A stretch of 53,946 bases of DNA from Gluconacetobacter tumulisoli (GTDB lineage Bacteria > Pseudomonadota > Alphaproteobacteria > Acetobacterales > Acetobacteraceae): assembly GCF_014174155.1 (NCBI RefSeq), contig NZ_JABEQM010000020.1:1-53946 (forward strand). Reading direction: 5' to 3'. Positions 25,570-35,100 of the stretch are shown here, piece by piece. The first letter of the stretch is position 1; each line of letters begins with the position of its first letter. Under the pieces are notes generated by a model. That model saw only the letters and a program-made list of their open reading frames with translations. It ran no database searches and was not told the origin of the DNA. The position numbers and the translations under genes were made by a program.

Positions 25570-27268
25570 GCTCCATCATCTTCAGGATCGTGCGGGCGCA
25601 CAGCGCCAGCGACACCGCGCCGGCGTCGGGATGGCCCTTGCTGCGCGCCGCCAGCGGGCGGGCGCGTCCGATGCGCGGCAGCAGGTCGGCCGTGCGGTCG
25701 GCGGCAGTGGTGGCCACCTGGACGGCCGCGTGCCAGGCCCGGGCCAGCGTGGCGCCGTTCGCGCTTTCGCGCTCCAGCGTCTCGACGAACGGCAGCAGCG
25801 CGTCGACCAGCGTCTTGTCACCCGGGCGGGCGCCCCCCAGGCGCATGACGGCATCCAGGGCGGTGCGCGCGGCGTGGGCTACATCGACGGCCGAGGGATC
25901 GCCCTGGTTACCGATCGCCCGGCCGGCGCTCTGCAGCCCCAGGCCCCACAACGCCCCCGACGTGCCGCCCGCCCGGTGGGCCCAGGCATCGGCCGCCGCC
26001 GTCAGCACGTCGCCGGCCCCGGCCCCGCCCGTCGCGGCGTCCCGGGCCGCGCGGGCGCCGGCCGCCGACCCGCAGGCCATTCCCCGGCCGTGATCGCCGT
26101 CGCCGGCGCGTGCGTCGATCCGGCCGAGCTCCGCCTCGGCCCCGTCCAGCGTCGCCGCCAGCAGGCTCATCGCCTCGGCCACCGCGCGTCCGGCGGAGCG
26201 CGACGCGGGGGATGACGGCGCCCAGGCGGCGGCCTGGTCGGCGGCTTCCTCGACCCGAGGGGCCGGCGTGGTCGGAATGGTCGGACCGCGCGTCAGGGCG
26301 GCGCTCTCGCATGGCGCGGTCCAGAGCGGTTCCAGCGTGTCATCCAGCCAGGTCAGCGACAGCGAACATCCTTCCATGTCCAGGCTGGTGATGAATTCGC
26401 CCACCTCGGGCCGGATAGATTCCAGGCCGGCATTGCGCAGGCCGGCCGCGACGGACGTCCACAGCACGAACAATTCTTCCTGCTTGGTGCCGCCCAGCCC
26501 GTTCAGGACCGCCGCGACATGCGTGCCCGCGCCGGCCGGCATGTCGTCCAGCAGCCGGCCGACCAGCAGGGTCGCCAGGTCGCCGGCCCGCAGGATCGCG
26601 ACCTCGTCGATGCCGGGCTCGCCATGGATGCCCAGGCCCAGCGCCATATGACCCGCCGGAACCGAGAACAGGGGGGCCTCGGCGCCCGGCAGGGTGCAGC
26701 CGCCGAACGCGACACCGAACGAGCGCGTACGGTCGTTGGCGTGGCGGGCGATCCGCGCGACCTCGTCCAGCGGCTGGCCGGCTTCGGCCGCGGCCGCCGC
26801 CAGCTTCAGCACCAGCAGGTCGCCCGCGATGCCTCGACGCCTGGCCGGTTCGCGCGCACTGGCGATGTCGTCGGTGATCGCCACGATGCGCGTGTCGATC
26901 CCTTCGCGGCGCAGGCGCTCGGCGGCGATGTTGAAGTTCAGCACGTCGCCGGCATAATTGCCGAACATCAGCAGCACGCCGCCGCCGCGATCCGCCCGTT
27001 TGCAGACATCGTAGACGGCCTTGGCCGAGGGCGACGCGAAGACGTCGCCGGCCACGGCCGCATCGGCCAGGCCAGGCCCGACATAGCCGGCGAAGGCCGG
27101 GTAATGGCCGCTGCCGCCACCGATGACGACGGCGACCTTGCCGTCCGGCGTGGCGGTGGCCCGCATCACCCCGCTGCGGATGCGCTGCACAAGGTGGGCG
27201 TGAACGTCGCAGAACCCGTCGAGCGCCGTCGCCGCGAAGCCGTCCGCCCCGTTATGGATATGCGTCAT
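25556..27268 (-). CDS. Dihydroxyacetone-kinase-family protein, probable erythrulose kinase
   Basis: A 570-residue single-chain ATP-dependent kinase. The DhaK domain (1 to about 330) has [25 protein letters not shown] and the substrate-binding His in GIHGEPG (H215). The DhaL domain (about 355-565) has [13 protein letters not shown] for Mg-ATP and [10 protein letters not shown]. No PTS partner (DhaM) is present, which fits the ATP-dependent form. The coupled RpiB-like gene and the nearby EryC-like and LerI-like genes point to a tetrulose rather than dihydroxyacetone. L- or D-erythrulose is the expected substrate. Confidence 0.87.
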   Translation of the reverse strand: MTHIHNGADGFAATALDGFCDVHAHLVQRIRSGVMRATATPDGKVAVVIGGGSGHYPAFAGYVGPGLADAAVAGDVFASPSAKAVYDVCKRADRGGGVLLMFGNYAGDVLNFNIAAERLRREGIDTRIVAITDDIASAREPARRRGIAGDLLVLKLAAAAAEAGQPLDEVARIARHANDRTRSFGVAFGGCTLPGAEAPLFSVPAGHMALGLGIHGEPGIDEVAILRAGDLATLLVGRLLDDMPAGAGTHVAAVLNGLGGTKQEELFVLWTSVAAGLRNAGLESIRPEVGEFITSLDMEGCSLSLTWLDDTLEPLWTAPCESAALTRGPTIPTTPAPRVEEAADQAAAWAPSSPASRSAGRAVAEAMSLLAATLDGAEAELGRIDARAGDGDHGRGMACGSAAGARAARDAATGGAGAGDVLTAAADAWAHRAGGTSGALWGLGLQSAGRAIGNQGDPSAVDVAHAARTALDAVMRLGGARPGDKTLVDALLPFVETLERESANGATLARAWHAAVQVATTAADRTADLLPRIGRARPLAARSKGHPDAGAVSLALCARTILKMMEHENV

Positions 27269-27304
27269 GTCGAGTGTACTCCTGGCGTTTTCCGTGATGC
27301 GTCT

Positions 27305-28243
27305 TCAGCGCGGCAGGATGCGGCGCAGGTATTCGCGGTTGGTGGCGCTGACGCTCAGCCCGTCGCCGCCGTAATGTTCGACCAGGAAGGCGCTGCGAAA
27401 CCCGTGCTCCAGCGCCTTGCGGATCGCGGCCCGATAGCTGATGACGCCGAATTCCAGCGGCGCCGGCGCGGTGACGATCAGCCCCGTGGTCTCGTCCTCG
27501 GTGCGGAAATAATTCTTCACGTGCCAGTAGCGGGCGAAGGGCGCGACCTTCTCCATCATGGCCTGCCAATGTTCGACGGGGCGGTGCAGGCGCACCAGAT
27601 TTCCCAGATCGGCATTCAGGCCCACGTTCGGCAGGTCGATGTCGGTGACGAAGCGTACCGCGCTGTCGGCGGTGCCCAGATACGTGTCCTCGTACATCTC
27701 CAGCGACAGTTCGATACCGGCATCGGCGGCGTGGCGGCCCAGTTCGCGCAGGCGGCGGACGGCCAGGTCCCATGTCGCCCGGTCATCGGGGTCGCGGTAG
27801 CCATCGATCGTCCAGAACCACAGCGCGCGCTTCTGTTCGGGCGTCAGGGCCTGGAACAGGCCGAAGGACACGGCCCCGGCGCCGATTTCCGCCGCCACGT
27901 CGATCAGGCGGTGGGAATATTCCAGATATTCCTCGCCATGCTGCGCGTCGATCACGCTGCGCCGCGCGGTCGAGATGGCAGGGATCGTCAGGCCGGCGTC
28001 GCGTACCACGCCCATGAATTCATTCAGTCGGCTGCGGCCAAGATCGGCGATCCGCAGCCAGGAATCGGTGGGATCAAGGTCGGTGAAGCCCGCGTCCGCG
28101 ACATCGGCCAGGGTCGCGGCCCAGTTTTCGGCCGGTAGGTCCTGCACGCACCGCCCGTCGGGCAGGATGTTCGGATACTGGATCATCGCGGCCGCGATCG
28201 GCCAGTTATGGCGATTCCAGGATGGGGAGGCGATTCCGGTCAT
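27305..28243 (-). CDS. Sugar phosphate isomerase/epimerase, EryC-like candidate
   Basis: A 312-residue AP_endonuc_2 TIM barrel. Expected metal ligands are Glu in ELSLEMYED, Asp in VGLNADLGN, His in WHVKNYF and Glu in FLVEHYGGD. ATG at 28243 (MTGIASPSW) is chosen; the open frame continues far upstream but overlaps the MFS gene. Brucella EryC, the tetrulose-phosphate 3-epimerase, is a protein of this fold and similar size. This gene sits with kinase, LerI-like and DerI-like genes as eryC does. Direct evidence for the epimerase reaction is lacking. Confidence 0.78.
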   Translation of the reverse strand: MTGIASPSWNRHNWPIAAAMIQYPNILPDGRCVQDLPAENWAATLADVADAGFTDLDPTDSWLRIADLGRSRLNEFMGVVRDAGLTIPAISTARRSVIDAQHGEEYLEYSHRLIDVAAEIGAGAVSFGLFQALTPEQKRALWFWTIDGYRDPDDRATWDLAVRRLRELGRHAADAGIELSLEMYEDTYLGTADSAVRFVTDIDLPNVGLNADLGNLVRLHRPVEHWQAMMEKVAPFARYWHVKNYFRTEDETTGLIVTAPAPLEFGVISYRAAIRKALEHGFRSAFLVEHYGGDGLSVSATNREYLRRILPR

Positions 28244-28284
28244 CGTATGATTCTCCTGCGTGGAAAACATGGTTTCAGGAATGG

Positions 28285-29733
28285 TCAGGGGACGGAGGCA
28301 CGTGCCCCCAGGGGCACGGAGCGGGTACCGTCCGGAGGACCGGCCGCCGGGATGCTGTCGGCCGGCGGAAGATCCGTCGCCGCGATCACCCGGCGTCCCC
28401 GGGCAGGCAGCAGCATTGCCAGCCCGATTCCCAGCAATGCCGCGATGCTGAGCGCATGCAGGCCGGCGGTGGGGGAAAGAAAGATGCGGTCGGCCGCCGC
28501 CCGCAGGTTCGGGGCGACGAACCCGCCGAGATTGCCCAGCGAATTGATCACCGCGATCGAACCCGCGGCCGCCGTGCCGCCGAAGCGGTCGGTCGGAAAG
28601 GTCCAGAAGATAGCCTGGGCCGAGATGATGCCGGCCGCAGCCAGGCACAGCATGATGATGGCGACCTGCGGCGGCGCATGGGCCGACACCAGGATCCCGC
28701 CTGCAATGCACAGCAGGGTGACGATGAAGAAGGCACGCGGCCGGTTGACGCGCGAGGCCAGGGGCGGCCAGAAGGCGGTGAAGAACACGGCGCACAGCCA
28801 CGGCAGGGCGGACACCAGGCTGACCTTCAGCCCGATCGCCACGCCCAGAAGCTGGCTGACCTGGTCGGGCAGGTAGAACGCGACGCCGTAGCTGCCGATC
28901 TGCATCAGGAAATAGATGGTGGTGAACAGAAGCAGCCACGGATCGCGCAGCGCATGCAGGAAGCTCGAGGCGCCCTCGGCCTCTTTCTGCCGGGTCTCGC
29001 GGGCCAGCACCGTCGACAGGGCCAGCTTTTCCTCGTCGTTCAGCCACGTGACATCGGCCGGCCGGTCGGGCAGCACGAACAGCGTGACGATGCCCACCAC
29101 CGAGGCCATCAGCCCTTCGATCAGGAACATCCATTGCCAGCCGGCCAGGCCGCCGATCCGGTCCATCCCCAGCAGCAGGCCCGACAACGGCGTGCCCAGC
29201 ACCAGCGCCAGAGCATAGCCGAAATAGAAACGGCCGATGACGCGTCCGCGTTCTTCCGGCGGGAACCAGTAGGTCAGATACAGGATCACGCCCGGAAAGA
29301 ACCCGGCCTCGGCGATGCCCAGCACGAAGCGCAGGGCGACGAACGACGTGCCGCCCTGGACGAACATGGTGCAGGCGGCGACTAGCCCCCAGGTGACCAT
29401 GATGCGCGCCATCCAGCGCCGTGCGCCGACGCGGTGGAGGATCAGGTTGCTGGGGACCTCGCACAGCGCATAGCCGATGAAGAAGATGCCGGCCCCCAGT
29501 GCGAACGCGGCGGGCGACAGGCCGATGGCGCCGGCCAGCGCCTGCTTGGCCATGCCGACATTGGCGCGGTCCAGGAATGCCAGCATGTACATCAGGATCA
29601 GAAAGGGGACGAGGCGGACGCGCGCCTTGCGGATGGCGTTCTGCAGCGGCGTCGGGATCGGCGCGGCGGGCCGCGACGCGACGCCCGGCGCCCGGCCGGC
29701 CCCGAGGCCGGCCCTGGAGAGGATGATGCTCAT
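28285..29733 (-). CDS. MFS transporter, ACS family
   Basis: A 482-residue major facilitator with 12 predicted helices and a basic N-terminal tail. It shows AFLDRANVGMAKQAL in helix 1, CEVPSNLILHRVGARRW after helix 2 and LRFVLGIAEAGFFPGVILYLTYWFPPEERG, all classic for tartrate- and phthalate-type ACS carriers. It is the second gene of the tetrose operon, 66 bases after denD and 41 before the EryC-like gene. Import of erythronate, threonate or a related acid is the likely role. Confidence 0.9.
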   Translation of the reverse strand: MSIILSRAGLGAGRAPGVASRPAAPIPTPLQNAIRKARVRLVPFLILMYMLAFLDRANVGMAKQALAGAIGLSPAAFALGAGIFFIGYALCEVPSNLILHRVGARRWMARIMVTWGLVAACTMFVQGGTSFVALRFVLGIAEAGFFPGVILYLTYWFPPEERGRVIGRFYFGYALALVLGTPLSGLLLGMDRIGGLAGWQWMFLIEGLMASVVGIVTLFVLPDRPADVTWLNDEEKLALSTVLARETRQKEAEGASSFLHALRDPWLLLFTTIYFLMQIGSYGVAFYLPDQVSQLLGVAIGLKVSLVSALPWLCAVFFTAFWPPLASRVNRPRAFFIVTLLCIAGGILVSAHAPPQVAIIMLCLAAAGIISAQAIFWTFPTDRFGGTAAAGSIAVINSLGNLGGFVAPNLRAAADRIFLSPTAGLHALSIAALLGIGLAMLLPARGRRVIAATDLPPADSIPAAGPPDGTRSVPLGARASVP

Positions 29734-29799
29734 GTCAGACTGTCTCCGGCCCCTTTCCGGGGCAAGACGGGTTGAATCCCGTTCTGTGGTCGGAAAGCG

Positions 29800-30801
29800 T
29801 CAGGAGGCGCGGCGCAGGCCCGGTTGTTCGCCGCCCAGTTCGTCATCGATATGGGCCTGGATGATGTCCTCGAACGCTGCCTCGGCGACGAAGCCCAGGG
29901 CCCGTGCGCGCGCCGGGTCGAAGGCCCGCGCCCAGCCCGTGACGATGCGCTGGATCAGCGGGTCGGGTTCGCGGCGGATCAACGCCACCGCCCGTGGGCC
30001 GGCGATCTTGCGCAGGGCCTCGATCTGTTCGCCGACGGTGACCGACAGGCCGGGCATCGTCAGGTTCGGGCGACCGCCCAGCGCGGCGGGGTCCAGCGTC
30101 GCCGCATGCAGGAAGAAGGACACCGCCGAACGCGGGCTGGTCATCCAGTGGCGCACGTCCTCGCCGACCGGCAGGATCGCCTCCTGCCCCACCAGCGGTT
30201 CGCGAATGATGTTCGAGAAGAATCCGGACGCCGCCAGGTTGGGCTTGCCCGGCCGCACGCAGATCGTCGGCAGGCGCAGGCCGATGCCGTCCAGCAGGCC
30301 CCGGCGGGTATAGTCCGCCAGCAGCAGTTCGCACATCGCCTTCTGCGTGCCGTAGCTGGTCTGCGGGGTCAGCAGGTAATCGTCACCGATCACATCAGGC
30401 ATGTCGCCGCCGAACACCGCGTTGGTGGACGCGAAGATCACCTTTGGCCGGGCACCGTCCGCCCCGTTCAGCCGCAGCGCGTCGAACAGCGCGCGCGTGC
30501 CGTCCAGATTGATGCGGTAGCCCTTTTCCAGATTGGCCTCGGCATCGCCCGAGACGATGGCCGCCAGATGGAAGACCACGTCGGGCCGCAATGCCGCCAT
30601 GCGCGCGGCCTCGCCGGGCTGGCCCAGGTCGGCGATGAGGCAGTCGGTGCGGTCTTCCAGCCCCGGCGGGGCGGCGGGCAGGACGACGTCGGCCAGGGTC
30701 AGGCGGGTGATGCCATGCGACCCGACGACGGGCGTCCGGCCGAGGGCTTCGGCCAGCTTGCGCCCGATCATGCCGGCCGCGCCAAGAATCAGCACATGCA
30801 T
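29800..30801 (-). CDS. denD: D-erythronate dehydrogenase-like extended SDR (DenD)
   Basis: A 333-residue extended SDR. It has ILGAAGMIGRKLAE for NAD binding and the catalytic YGTQK. The stretch RLPTICVRPGKPNLAASGF, followed by REPLVGQEA, is characteristic of DenD, which oxidises D-erythronate to 2-oxo-D-erythronate. It leads the leftward operon whose later genes process tetrulose phosphates. The 2-oxo-tetronate isomerase, kinase and decarboxylase that would follow are at 34255-37052. Function is assigned by remembered family motifs. Confidence 0.84.
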   Translation of the reverse strand: MHVLILGAAGMIGRKLAEALGRTPVVGSHGITRLTLADVVLPAAPPGLEDRTDCLIADLGQPGEAARMAALRPDVVFHLAAIVSGDAEANLEKGYRINLDGTRALFDALRLNGADGARPKVIFASTNAVFGGDMPDVIGDDYLLTPQTSYGTQKAMCELLLADYTRRGLLDGIGLRLPTICVRPGKPNLAASGFFSNIIREPLVGQEAILPVGEDVRHWMTSPRSAVSFFLHAATLDPAALGGRPNLTMPGLSVTVGEQIEALRKIAGPRAVALIRREPDPLIQRIVTGWARAFDPARARALGFVAEAAFEDIIQAHIDDELGGEQPGLRRAS

Positions 30802-30897
30802 AGGATGCTTTCCCCTGCCTGTCGGGCGACTGAAGTCGGCTGTCGCATCCGCAGGCTTTGTTGTTGCTGTTGGGGTTATCCTTTCGCGGGGCGCGGA

Positions 30898-30940
30898 CGA
30901 TTACAAATCGAGTTTTGGGAAGGGCCGATTACGAAATCCG
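30898..30940. promoter_or_regulatory. Repeated CGATTAC motifs upstream of denD
   Basis: CGATTACAAATCG (30898-30910, itself a CGATT/AATCG inverted repeat) and CGATTACGAAATCCG (30926-30940) are arranged in direct repeat 28 bases apart. They lie 97-139 bases before the denD start. The form suits a two-site regulator such as the adjacent LysR protein. Confidence 0.45.
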
Positions 30941-31026
30941 ATCACGCGAACCCATGCGCGCAATCGGGCGTTGCTCCTTGGCGGGTTTCAGGTCGGCGCC
31001 CCGAGGCGTGACGCTTAAAATTCGCT

Positions 31027-31959
31027 TCAGTCGCCCGTTTCGTCCCCGGCCGCGCCGGCGCGCAGCAGGGCCATCATGCGGGTCAGTGCGTTGCCTGCCG
31101 GACGATTGCGCAAGGTCACCAGCGCGTAGGGGCGCAGGATGCGCGGCAGCTGGACCGGCAGTTCCGCGATGGCGCCATGACGAACGAAGAACGCGCTGAT
31201 CCTGTGCGGCAGCACCGCGATCAGCGATGTTTCCGCCAGCATGCAGATCGTCGCGGTCACCGAAGCGGATTCGACCGGATGCGGCGGAAACGACAGGCGT
31301 TCGACGGTGAACGCCGCCTCGATCGCCCGCCGCATCGGGCTGGTGCCCGGCTGCAGCAGCCAGCGTTCGCCCACCAGGTCCCGCAGGCTCAGGTCCTGGC
31401 GCGCCAGCAGCGGATGACCCGGACTCACGACGATTCGCAGATCCTCGTCCTCCAGCGTTTCGACGTTCAAATCCTCGTTCTCGACAATGCTGATCGGTCG
31501 TCCGACCATCAAATCGATCCGGCCGTTCTGCAATTCCACCAGCAGGACGTCGCTGTTGTCCGTCGTCAGCGAAATCGACACCCGCGGATTTTCGCCGATG
31601 ATCCGGCCGACGGCGGGGGCGACCAGGTCCGGCATGGCGGCGACCACCGTGCCGATGCGCACCACGCCGGAAATGCCGGTCCGCAATTCGTCAATGTCCT
31701 GCTGAAGCCGTCCGATGTCGCTGAGCATCAGGCGGGCATGGCGTGCCACCAGCGAACCGAAGGGTGTCGGTATCATCCCCTTGGGCCGGCGCTCGAACAG
31801 CGGCACGCCCAGCGTATGCTCGATTTCCTGCAGCAATTTCGTCGCCGTCGGCTGCGACATGTTCAGAAGTTCCGACGTGCGGTGCAGGTTGCAGCTTTCC
31901 TCCAGGCTGAGGACAAGCGTCAGGTGACGAAATTTCAATCGCGTGAGCAGATGCCGCAT
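31027..31959 (-). CDS. LysR-family regulator (GbpR-like)
   Basis: A 310-residue LTTR. The winged helix (about 8-67) reads FRHLTLVLSLEES, then SQPTATKLLQEIE, then GVPLFERRPKGMIPTPFG. The periplasmic-binding-like effector domain follows. It resembles the galactose-binding regulator GbpR class in its N-terminal LKFRHL. ATG at 31959 is preferred to a GTG 24 bases upstream that lacks a ribosome site. It lies upstream of and in line with denD and divergent from the MFS gene at 32323, so it probably controls both. The effector is probably a tetronate or tetrulose. Confidence 0.88.
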   Translation of the reverse strand: MRHLLTRLKFRHLTLVLSLEESCNLHRTSELLNMSQPTATKLLQEIEHTLGVPLFERRPKGMIPTPFGSLVARHARLMLSDIGRLQQDIDELRTGISGVVRIGTVVAAMPDLVAPAVGRIIGENPRVSISLTTDNSDVLLVELQNGRIDLMVGRPISIVENEDLNVETLEDEDLRIVVSPGHPLLARQDLSLRDLVGERWLLQPGTSPMRRAIEAAFTVERLSFPPHPVESASVTATICMLAETSLIAVLPHRISAFFVRHGAIAELPVQLPRILRPYALVTLRNRPAGNALTRMMALLRAGAAGDETGD

Positions 31960-32038
31960 CTGTCTTCTGTGCCTCGCAGTCACTAACCCATATTGTGAAA
32001 TGTGACGACTTGGAATGGGGAATCGTCCTGGTCTGCCT

Positions 32039-32142
32039 CAGGGGGCTGCCCCGAAACCCGCCGGTTGCCTTTGGAAACCCGTTTGTCGATCCATGATCGG
32101 GGGCCAGGACCCCAGGCCTGGCGGGTTCGGGCAAAGCCCGAT
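32039..32142. repeat. Dispersed GC-rich intergenic repeat, copy C
   Basis: The fullest copy together with E. A first part contains AGGGGGCTGCCCCGAAACCC and TTTGGAAACCC. The second part (32095-32142) starts GATCGGGGGCCAGGACC and ends GGGTTCGGGCAAAGCCCGAT. It stands in the lysR promoter region. Confidence 0.75.
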
Positions 32143-32186
32143 CATTTCTGTAAATGTTGCATTGCATGCATCGTTTTGCATGAATC

Positions 32187-32209
32187 GAACGGATCTCATG
32201 CATCCGTTC
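32187..32209. promoter_or_regulatory. 8-bp inverted repeat, probable operator
   Basis: GAACGGAT and ATCCGTTC are separated by CTCATGC. This is a perfect dyad 114 bases before the MFS start, without a following T run, so an operator is more likely than a terminator. Confidence 0.5.
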
Positions 32210-32322
32210 TGTTGGCAATGCGTTGCGATCCGGGATGTGACGTCATCGCACCGTAACGTCGACGGGTGGCGTCAGATCCCCCATAAGCCGGCGACACGTC
32301 CGGCAGGCAAGGAAGAACGGTC

Positions 32323-33756
32323 ATGAAAAGCCGCCCGCCTCCCGCTGCACACGCAGGGGATCCTCACGATATTGTTCGGGGCGATGCCATGCCCCCGCCA
32401 CCGGGAATGGGGGTGCGAACGCCCCGCATCGCACGGACCGGACGCCTCGCGCTGGTCCTGCTGGTGGCCAGTGGCGCGTTGAATTATGTGGACCGTGCCA
32501 CCCTGGCTGTCGCGAATCCGCTGATCCGTCACGATCTGGGCATTTCGGTTGCGGGAATGGGGGCCTTGCTGTCGGCCTTCCTGTGGGCCTATGCCCTGGC
32601 GCAATTGCCCGCCGGTCTGCTGGTGGACCGGCTGGGGCCGCGGCGGGTGCTGTCGGTGGGCCTCGCGATCTGGTCGATGGCGCAATGCCTGGGCGGCCTG
32701 GTGACCAGTTTCGGGGCGATGTTCGCCACGCGGCTGTTGCTGGGCGCGGGGGAATCGCCGCAATCCCCCGCCAGTGCGCGGGTGGTGCGGGACTGGTTCG
32801 CCGTTCCGGCGCGCGGCACGGCGACGGGGATCTGGAATTCGGCGTCGACGCTGGGTTCGGCGATCTCGGTGCCGCTTCTGACGATATTGATGCTGTCGTT
32901 CGGCTGGCGCTGGATGTTCGGAATCATGGGGGTGGCGGGGCTGGTCTTTTCCGGACTGTTCTGGCTGCTGCATCGCGATCCGGCGGACATCGCCCTGACG
33001 GCCAACGAACGCGATTATCTGCGCGACGACATGAACGCGGGCACGCGCGGCCCGGTCAGCCTGCGCGAATGGCGCCGGCTGTTCGCCTTCCGGACGACCT
33101 GGGGCATGATGGCCGGGTATTTCGGCTGCATCTATGTCCTGTGGATCTATAACGCATGGCTGCCGGGCTATCTGGAAATGGACCGGCACATGAGTGTCGC
33201 GCGCACCGGATGGATCGCGGCCATTCCCTTCCTGTTCGGGATCGCGGGCAGCCTGTGCGGCGGCCGGCTGGTCGATATGCTGGTCAGGCATGGCGTCTCG
33301 CCGGTCGGCAGCCGGAAATATCCGATGATCGCGGCATTGCTGGGCACCGCCCTGGCTACGGTCCTGGCGGCCGAGGTCACCAGCAACGCGGTCGCCGTCG
33401 GCTGCATCAGCATGGCGATGTTCCTGCTGTATGTCTGCACCGCGACGGCCTGGGCGATGGCGCCCGTCGCGGCGCCGGGGCGGTGCACGGCATCGATCGG
33501 GGCGATGCAGAATTGCGGCGGCTATATCGGTGGCGCCTTCGCCCCCTTTGTGACCGGTCTGCTGGGCCAGGCCACCGGATCGTTCCGGACCGCGCTGTGG
33601 GCTGGGGCCGGCGTCGCGATCCTGGCTGCATTGGCTTATGGATTCCTCATCGGCGATCCGATCGACGAAGCCGCGCTGGCAACCGAAACGTCAGGCCATC
33701 CCCGCATGCAGACGGGGGACGAGAAGGCATGGAACCCTAGCATATCGGGCGCCTGA
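32323..33756 (+). CDS. MFS transporter, ACS family
   Basis: A 477-residue major facilitator. After a 40-residue Pro-rich cytoplasmic tail come GALNYVDRATLAVANPLI, LVDRLGPRRVL and LGAGESPQSPASARVVRDWFAVPARG, the ACS signature. AAGGAAG lies 8 bases before the ATG. It stands alone on the plus strand, divergent from lysR, and is followed by a strong terminator. It is the third ACS carrier in the block; probable cargo is another sugar acid. Confidence 0.9.
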   Translation: MKSRPPPAAHAGDPHDIVRGDAMPPPPGMGVRTPRIARTGRLALVLLVASGALNYVDRATLAVANPLIRHDLGISVAGMGALLSAFLWAYALAQLPAGLLVDRLGPRRVLSVGLAIWSMAQCLGGLVTSFGAMFATRLLLGAGESPQSPASARVVRDWFAVPARGTATGIWNSASTLGSAISVPLLTILMLSFGWRWMFGIMGVAGLVFSGLFWLLHRDPADIALTANERDYLRDDMNAGTRGPVSLREWRRLFAFRTTWGMMAGYFGCIYVLWIYNAWLPGYLEMDRHMSVARTGWIAAIPFLFGIAGSLCGGRLVDMLVRHGVSPVGSRKYPMIAALLGTALATVLAAEVTSNAVAVGCISMAMFLLYVCTATAWAMAPVAAPGRCTASIGAMQNCGGYIGGAFAPFVTGLLGQATGSFRTALWAGAGVAILAALAYGFLIGDPIDEAALATETSGHPRMQTGDEKAWNPSISGA

Positions 33757-33808
33757 AGCGTTGCAGGCCTGCGTCGCAGGCAAGGACAAGCGGTGTCATC
33801 GCGCACAT

Positions 33809-33842
33809 CTCCAGGGGGAGGCTTGCCTCCCCCTGGAGTTTT
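33809..33842. terminator. Bidirectional-looking terminator hairpin
   Basis: A 14-bp perfect stem (33809-33822 with 33825-33838) with a two-base TT loop, followed by TTTT. It lies between the rightward MFS gene and the leftward DUF1272 gene. The first arm reads CTCCAGGGGGAGGC. Confidence 0.85.
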
Positions 33843-33856
33843 GGAAATCGACGATT

Positions 33857-34108
33857 TCAGCCGGATGACGCCGCGCATCCTTCCGGTTTCAGGACACGCA
33901 CCGTCGATGCAGGTAATTTTTCCAGGAAACGAGCGGCGCGGGTCGGTCTTGTGACCAGGTTTCCCCCGCAATTGGGGCAGCGTCCACCCAACCTGTCTTC
34001 CGCGCATTTGACGCAAAAGGTGCATTCGAAAGAGCAGATCCGTGCAGCTGTATCCGAAGGGGGCAGGTCCCTGTCGCAACATTCGCAGTTCGGCCGCATC
34101 TCCAGCAT
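33857..34108 (-). CDS. DUF1272 small zinc-binding protein
   Basis: An 83-residue protein with paired Cys motifs (CECC near 8-11, CSFECTFCVKC and CPNCGG) that should bind zinc. MLEMRPNCECCDRDLP and the ARICSFECTFC run are characteristic of DUF1272. The start at 34108 follows GGGAGG by 7 bases. It is the last gene on the strand after otnI, separated by repeat copy F, so a link to tetronate use is not implied. The role of the family is unknown; a regulator or a metal store is possible. Confidence 0.88.
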   Translation of the reverse strand: MLEMRPNCECCDRDLPPSDTAARICSFECTFCVKCAEDRLGGRCPNCGGNLVTRPTRAARFLEKLPASTVRVLKPEGCAASSG

Positions 34109-34186
34109 CTCGTTTCCCTCCCGCGAGCGCAGGGAGGAACACTGGCAGTGATCCGGATGTTCGTAAATGCTGTTGCGTGTCGGCGA

Positions 34187-34219
34187 CAGGCCCCTGGCTG
34201 GTTCGGGCCGAAGCCCGAG
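34187..34219. repeat. Dispersed GC-rich intergenic repeat, copy F (short)
   Basis: CAGGCCCCTGGCTGG followed by TTCGGGCCGAAGCCCGAG. It keeps only the 3' half of the repeat. It lies between otnI and the DUF1272 gene. Confidence 0.6.
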
Positions 34220-34254
34220 CCATGCTGCCAAAATGCGTCTGTGGATAATGGGCA

Positions 34255-35064
34255 CTACTGATCGCCGGTCGTTTCCGGGGCGCTTTGTCCCCGCCAGGGC
34301 TCGATCCAGCCCAGGCCCGCGCGCATCGTTCCACGGGGACGGTATTCGCATCCTACCCACCCGGCATAGCCAAGCGTGTCCAGCAGGCGGAACAGATACG
34401 GGTAGGCCAGTTCTCCGTCATCGGGTTCGTGGCGGTCGGGCACGCCGGCCGCCTGGATATGGCCGATCACCGGCATCAGCGCGCGCAGGCGGGTGGTGAC
34501 GTCGCCCTGCATGATCTGGGCGTGATAGAGGTCGAACTGGACCCGGACATTATCCGCGCCGACAGCGGCGCAGACCCCCGCGGCGTCTTCCTGCCGGGTC
34601 AGGAAATATCCGGGCATATCGCGGGTGTTGATCGCTTCCAGTACGATCGTCACGCCGGCGTCGCGCGCCTGGCGGGCGGCATAGGCGATGTTGTTCACAT
34701 AGACGTCGTGATACCGGTTGCGCGCATCCGGATCGGGGCAGAGGCCGGCCATCACATGCAGGCGCCGGTTGCCCAGGACGCCGGCATAGGCCAGCGCGGT
34801 CTCGATCGTACGGCGGAACTCGTCCTCGCGCCCCGGCAGGGCGGCCAGACCGCGTTCGCCGGCCGCCCAGTCCCCCGGCGGGGCATTGAACAGCGCCAGT
34901 GTCAGGTCGTTGTCGCGCAGGCGGGCCTGGATGTCGGAAGCAGGATGCGCGTAGGGAAAGAGGAACTCGACACCGCGAAACCCGTCCGCCGCCGCGGCGG
35001 CGAAACGGTCCAGGAAATCGCATTCGACGTAATTCATTGTCAGGTTGGCGGCGAAGGCAGGCAT
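34255..35064 (-). CDS. otnI: 2-oxo-tetronate isomerase-like (OtnI, hydroxypyruvate isomerase family)
   Basis: A 269-residue TIM barrel. It starts [21 protein letters not shown] (shown here from 35064) like Hyi and OtnI proteins, and has metal ligands in [15 protein letters not shown] (Glu), [11 protein letters not shown] (Asp, His), GHIQ and GCEYRPRG (Glu). OtnI converts 2-oxo-tetronate to 3-oxo-tetronate. It lies 36 bases after otnC in the ltnD-otnK-otnC-otnI order seen in known tetronate loci, which favours OtnI over glyoxylate-pathway Hyi. A GTG 27 bases upstream is an alternative start. Confidence 0.86.
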   Translation of the reverse strand: MPAFAANLTMNYVECDFLDRFAAAAADGFRGVEFLFPYAHPASDIQARLRDNDLTLALFNAPPGDWAAGERGLAALPGREDEFRRTIETALAYAGVLGNRRLHVMAGLCPDPDARNRYHDVYVNNIAYAARQARDAGVTIVLEAINTRDMPGYFLTRQEDAAGVCAAVGADNVRVQFDLYHAQIMQGDVTTRLRALMPVIGHIQAAGVPDRHEPDDGELAYPYLFRLLDTLGYAGWVGCEYRPRGTMRAGLGWIEPWRGQSAPETTGDQ

Positions 35065-35100
35065 GGCAGGGGATATCCTTGCTGTCGGCACACGGAATGA

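Larger units (their letters stand above)
31984..32322. other. LysR/MFS divergent control region
   Basis: A spacer containing repeat copy C, a run of TGCAT motifs around 32155-32182 and the inverted repeat at 32187-32209. No gene is seen. It should carry the promoters of lysR and of the MFS gene at 32323. Confidence 0.6.

Noticed and set aside
26519-28138. A 539-codon plus-strand open frame
   Set aside because: Antisense to the kinase and EryC-like genes, with low-complexity composition. The opposite strand has complete catalytic motifs.
28244-29464. Upstream extension of the EryC-like isomerase reading frame
   Set aside because: It overlaps the MFS gene in another frame and encodes shadow sequence. 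The sensible start is the ATG at 28243.
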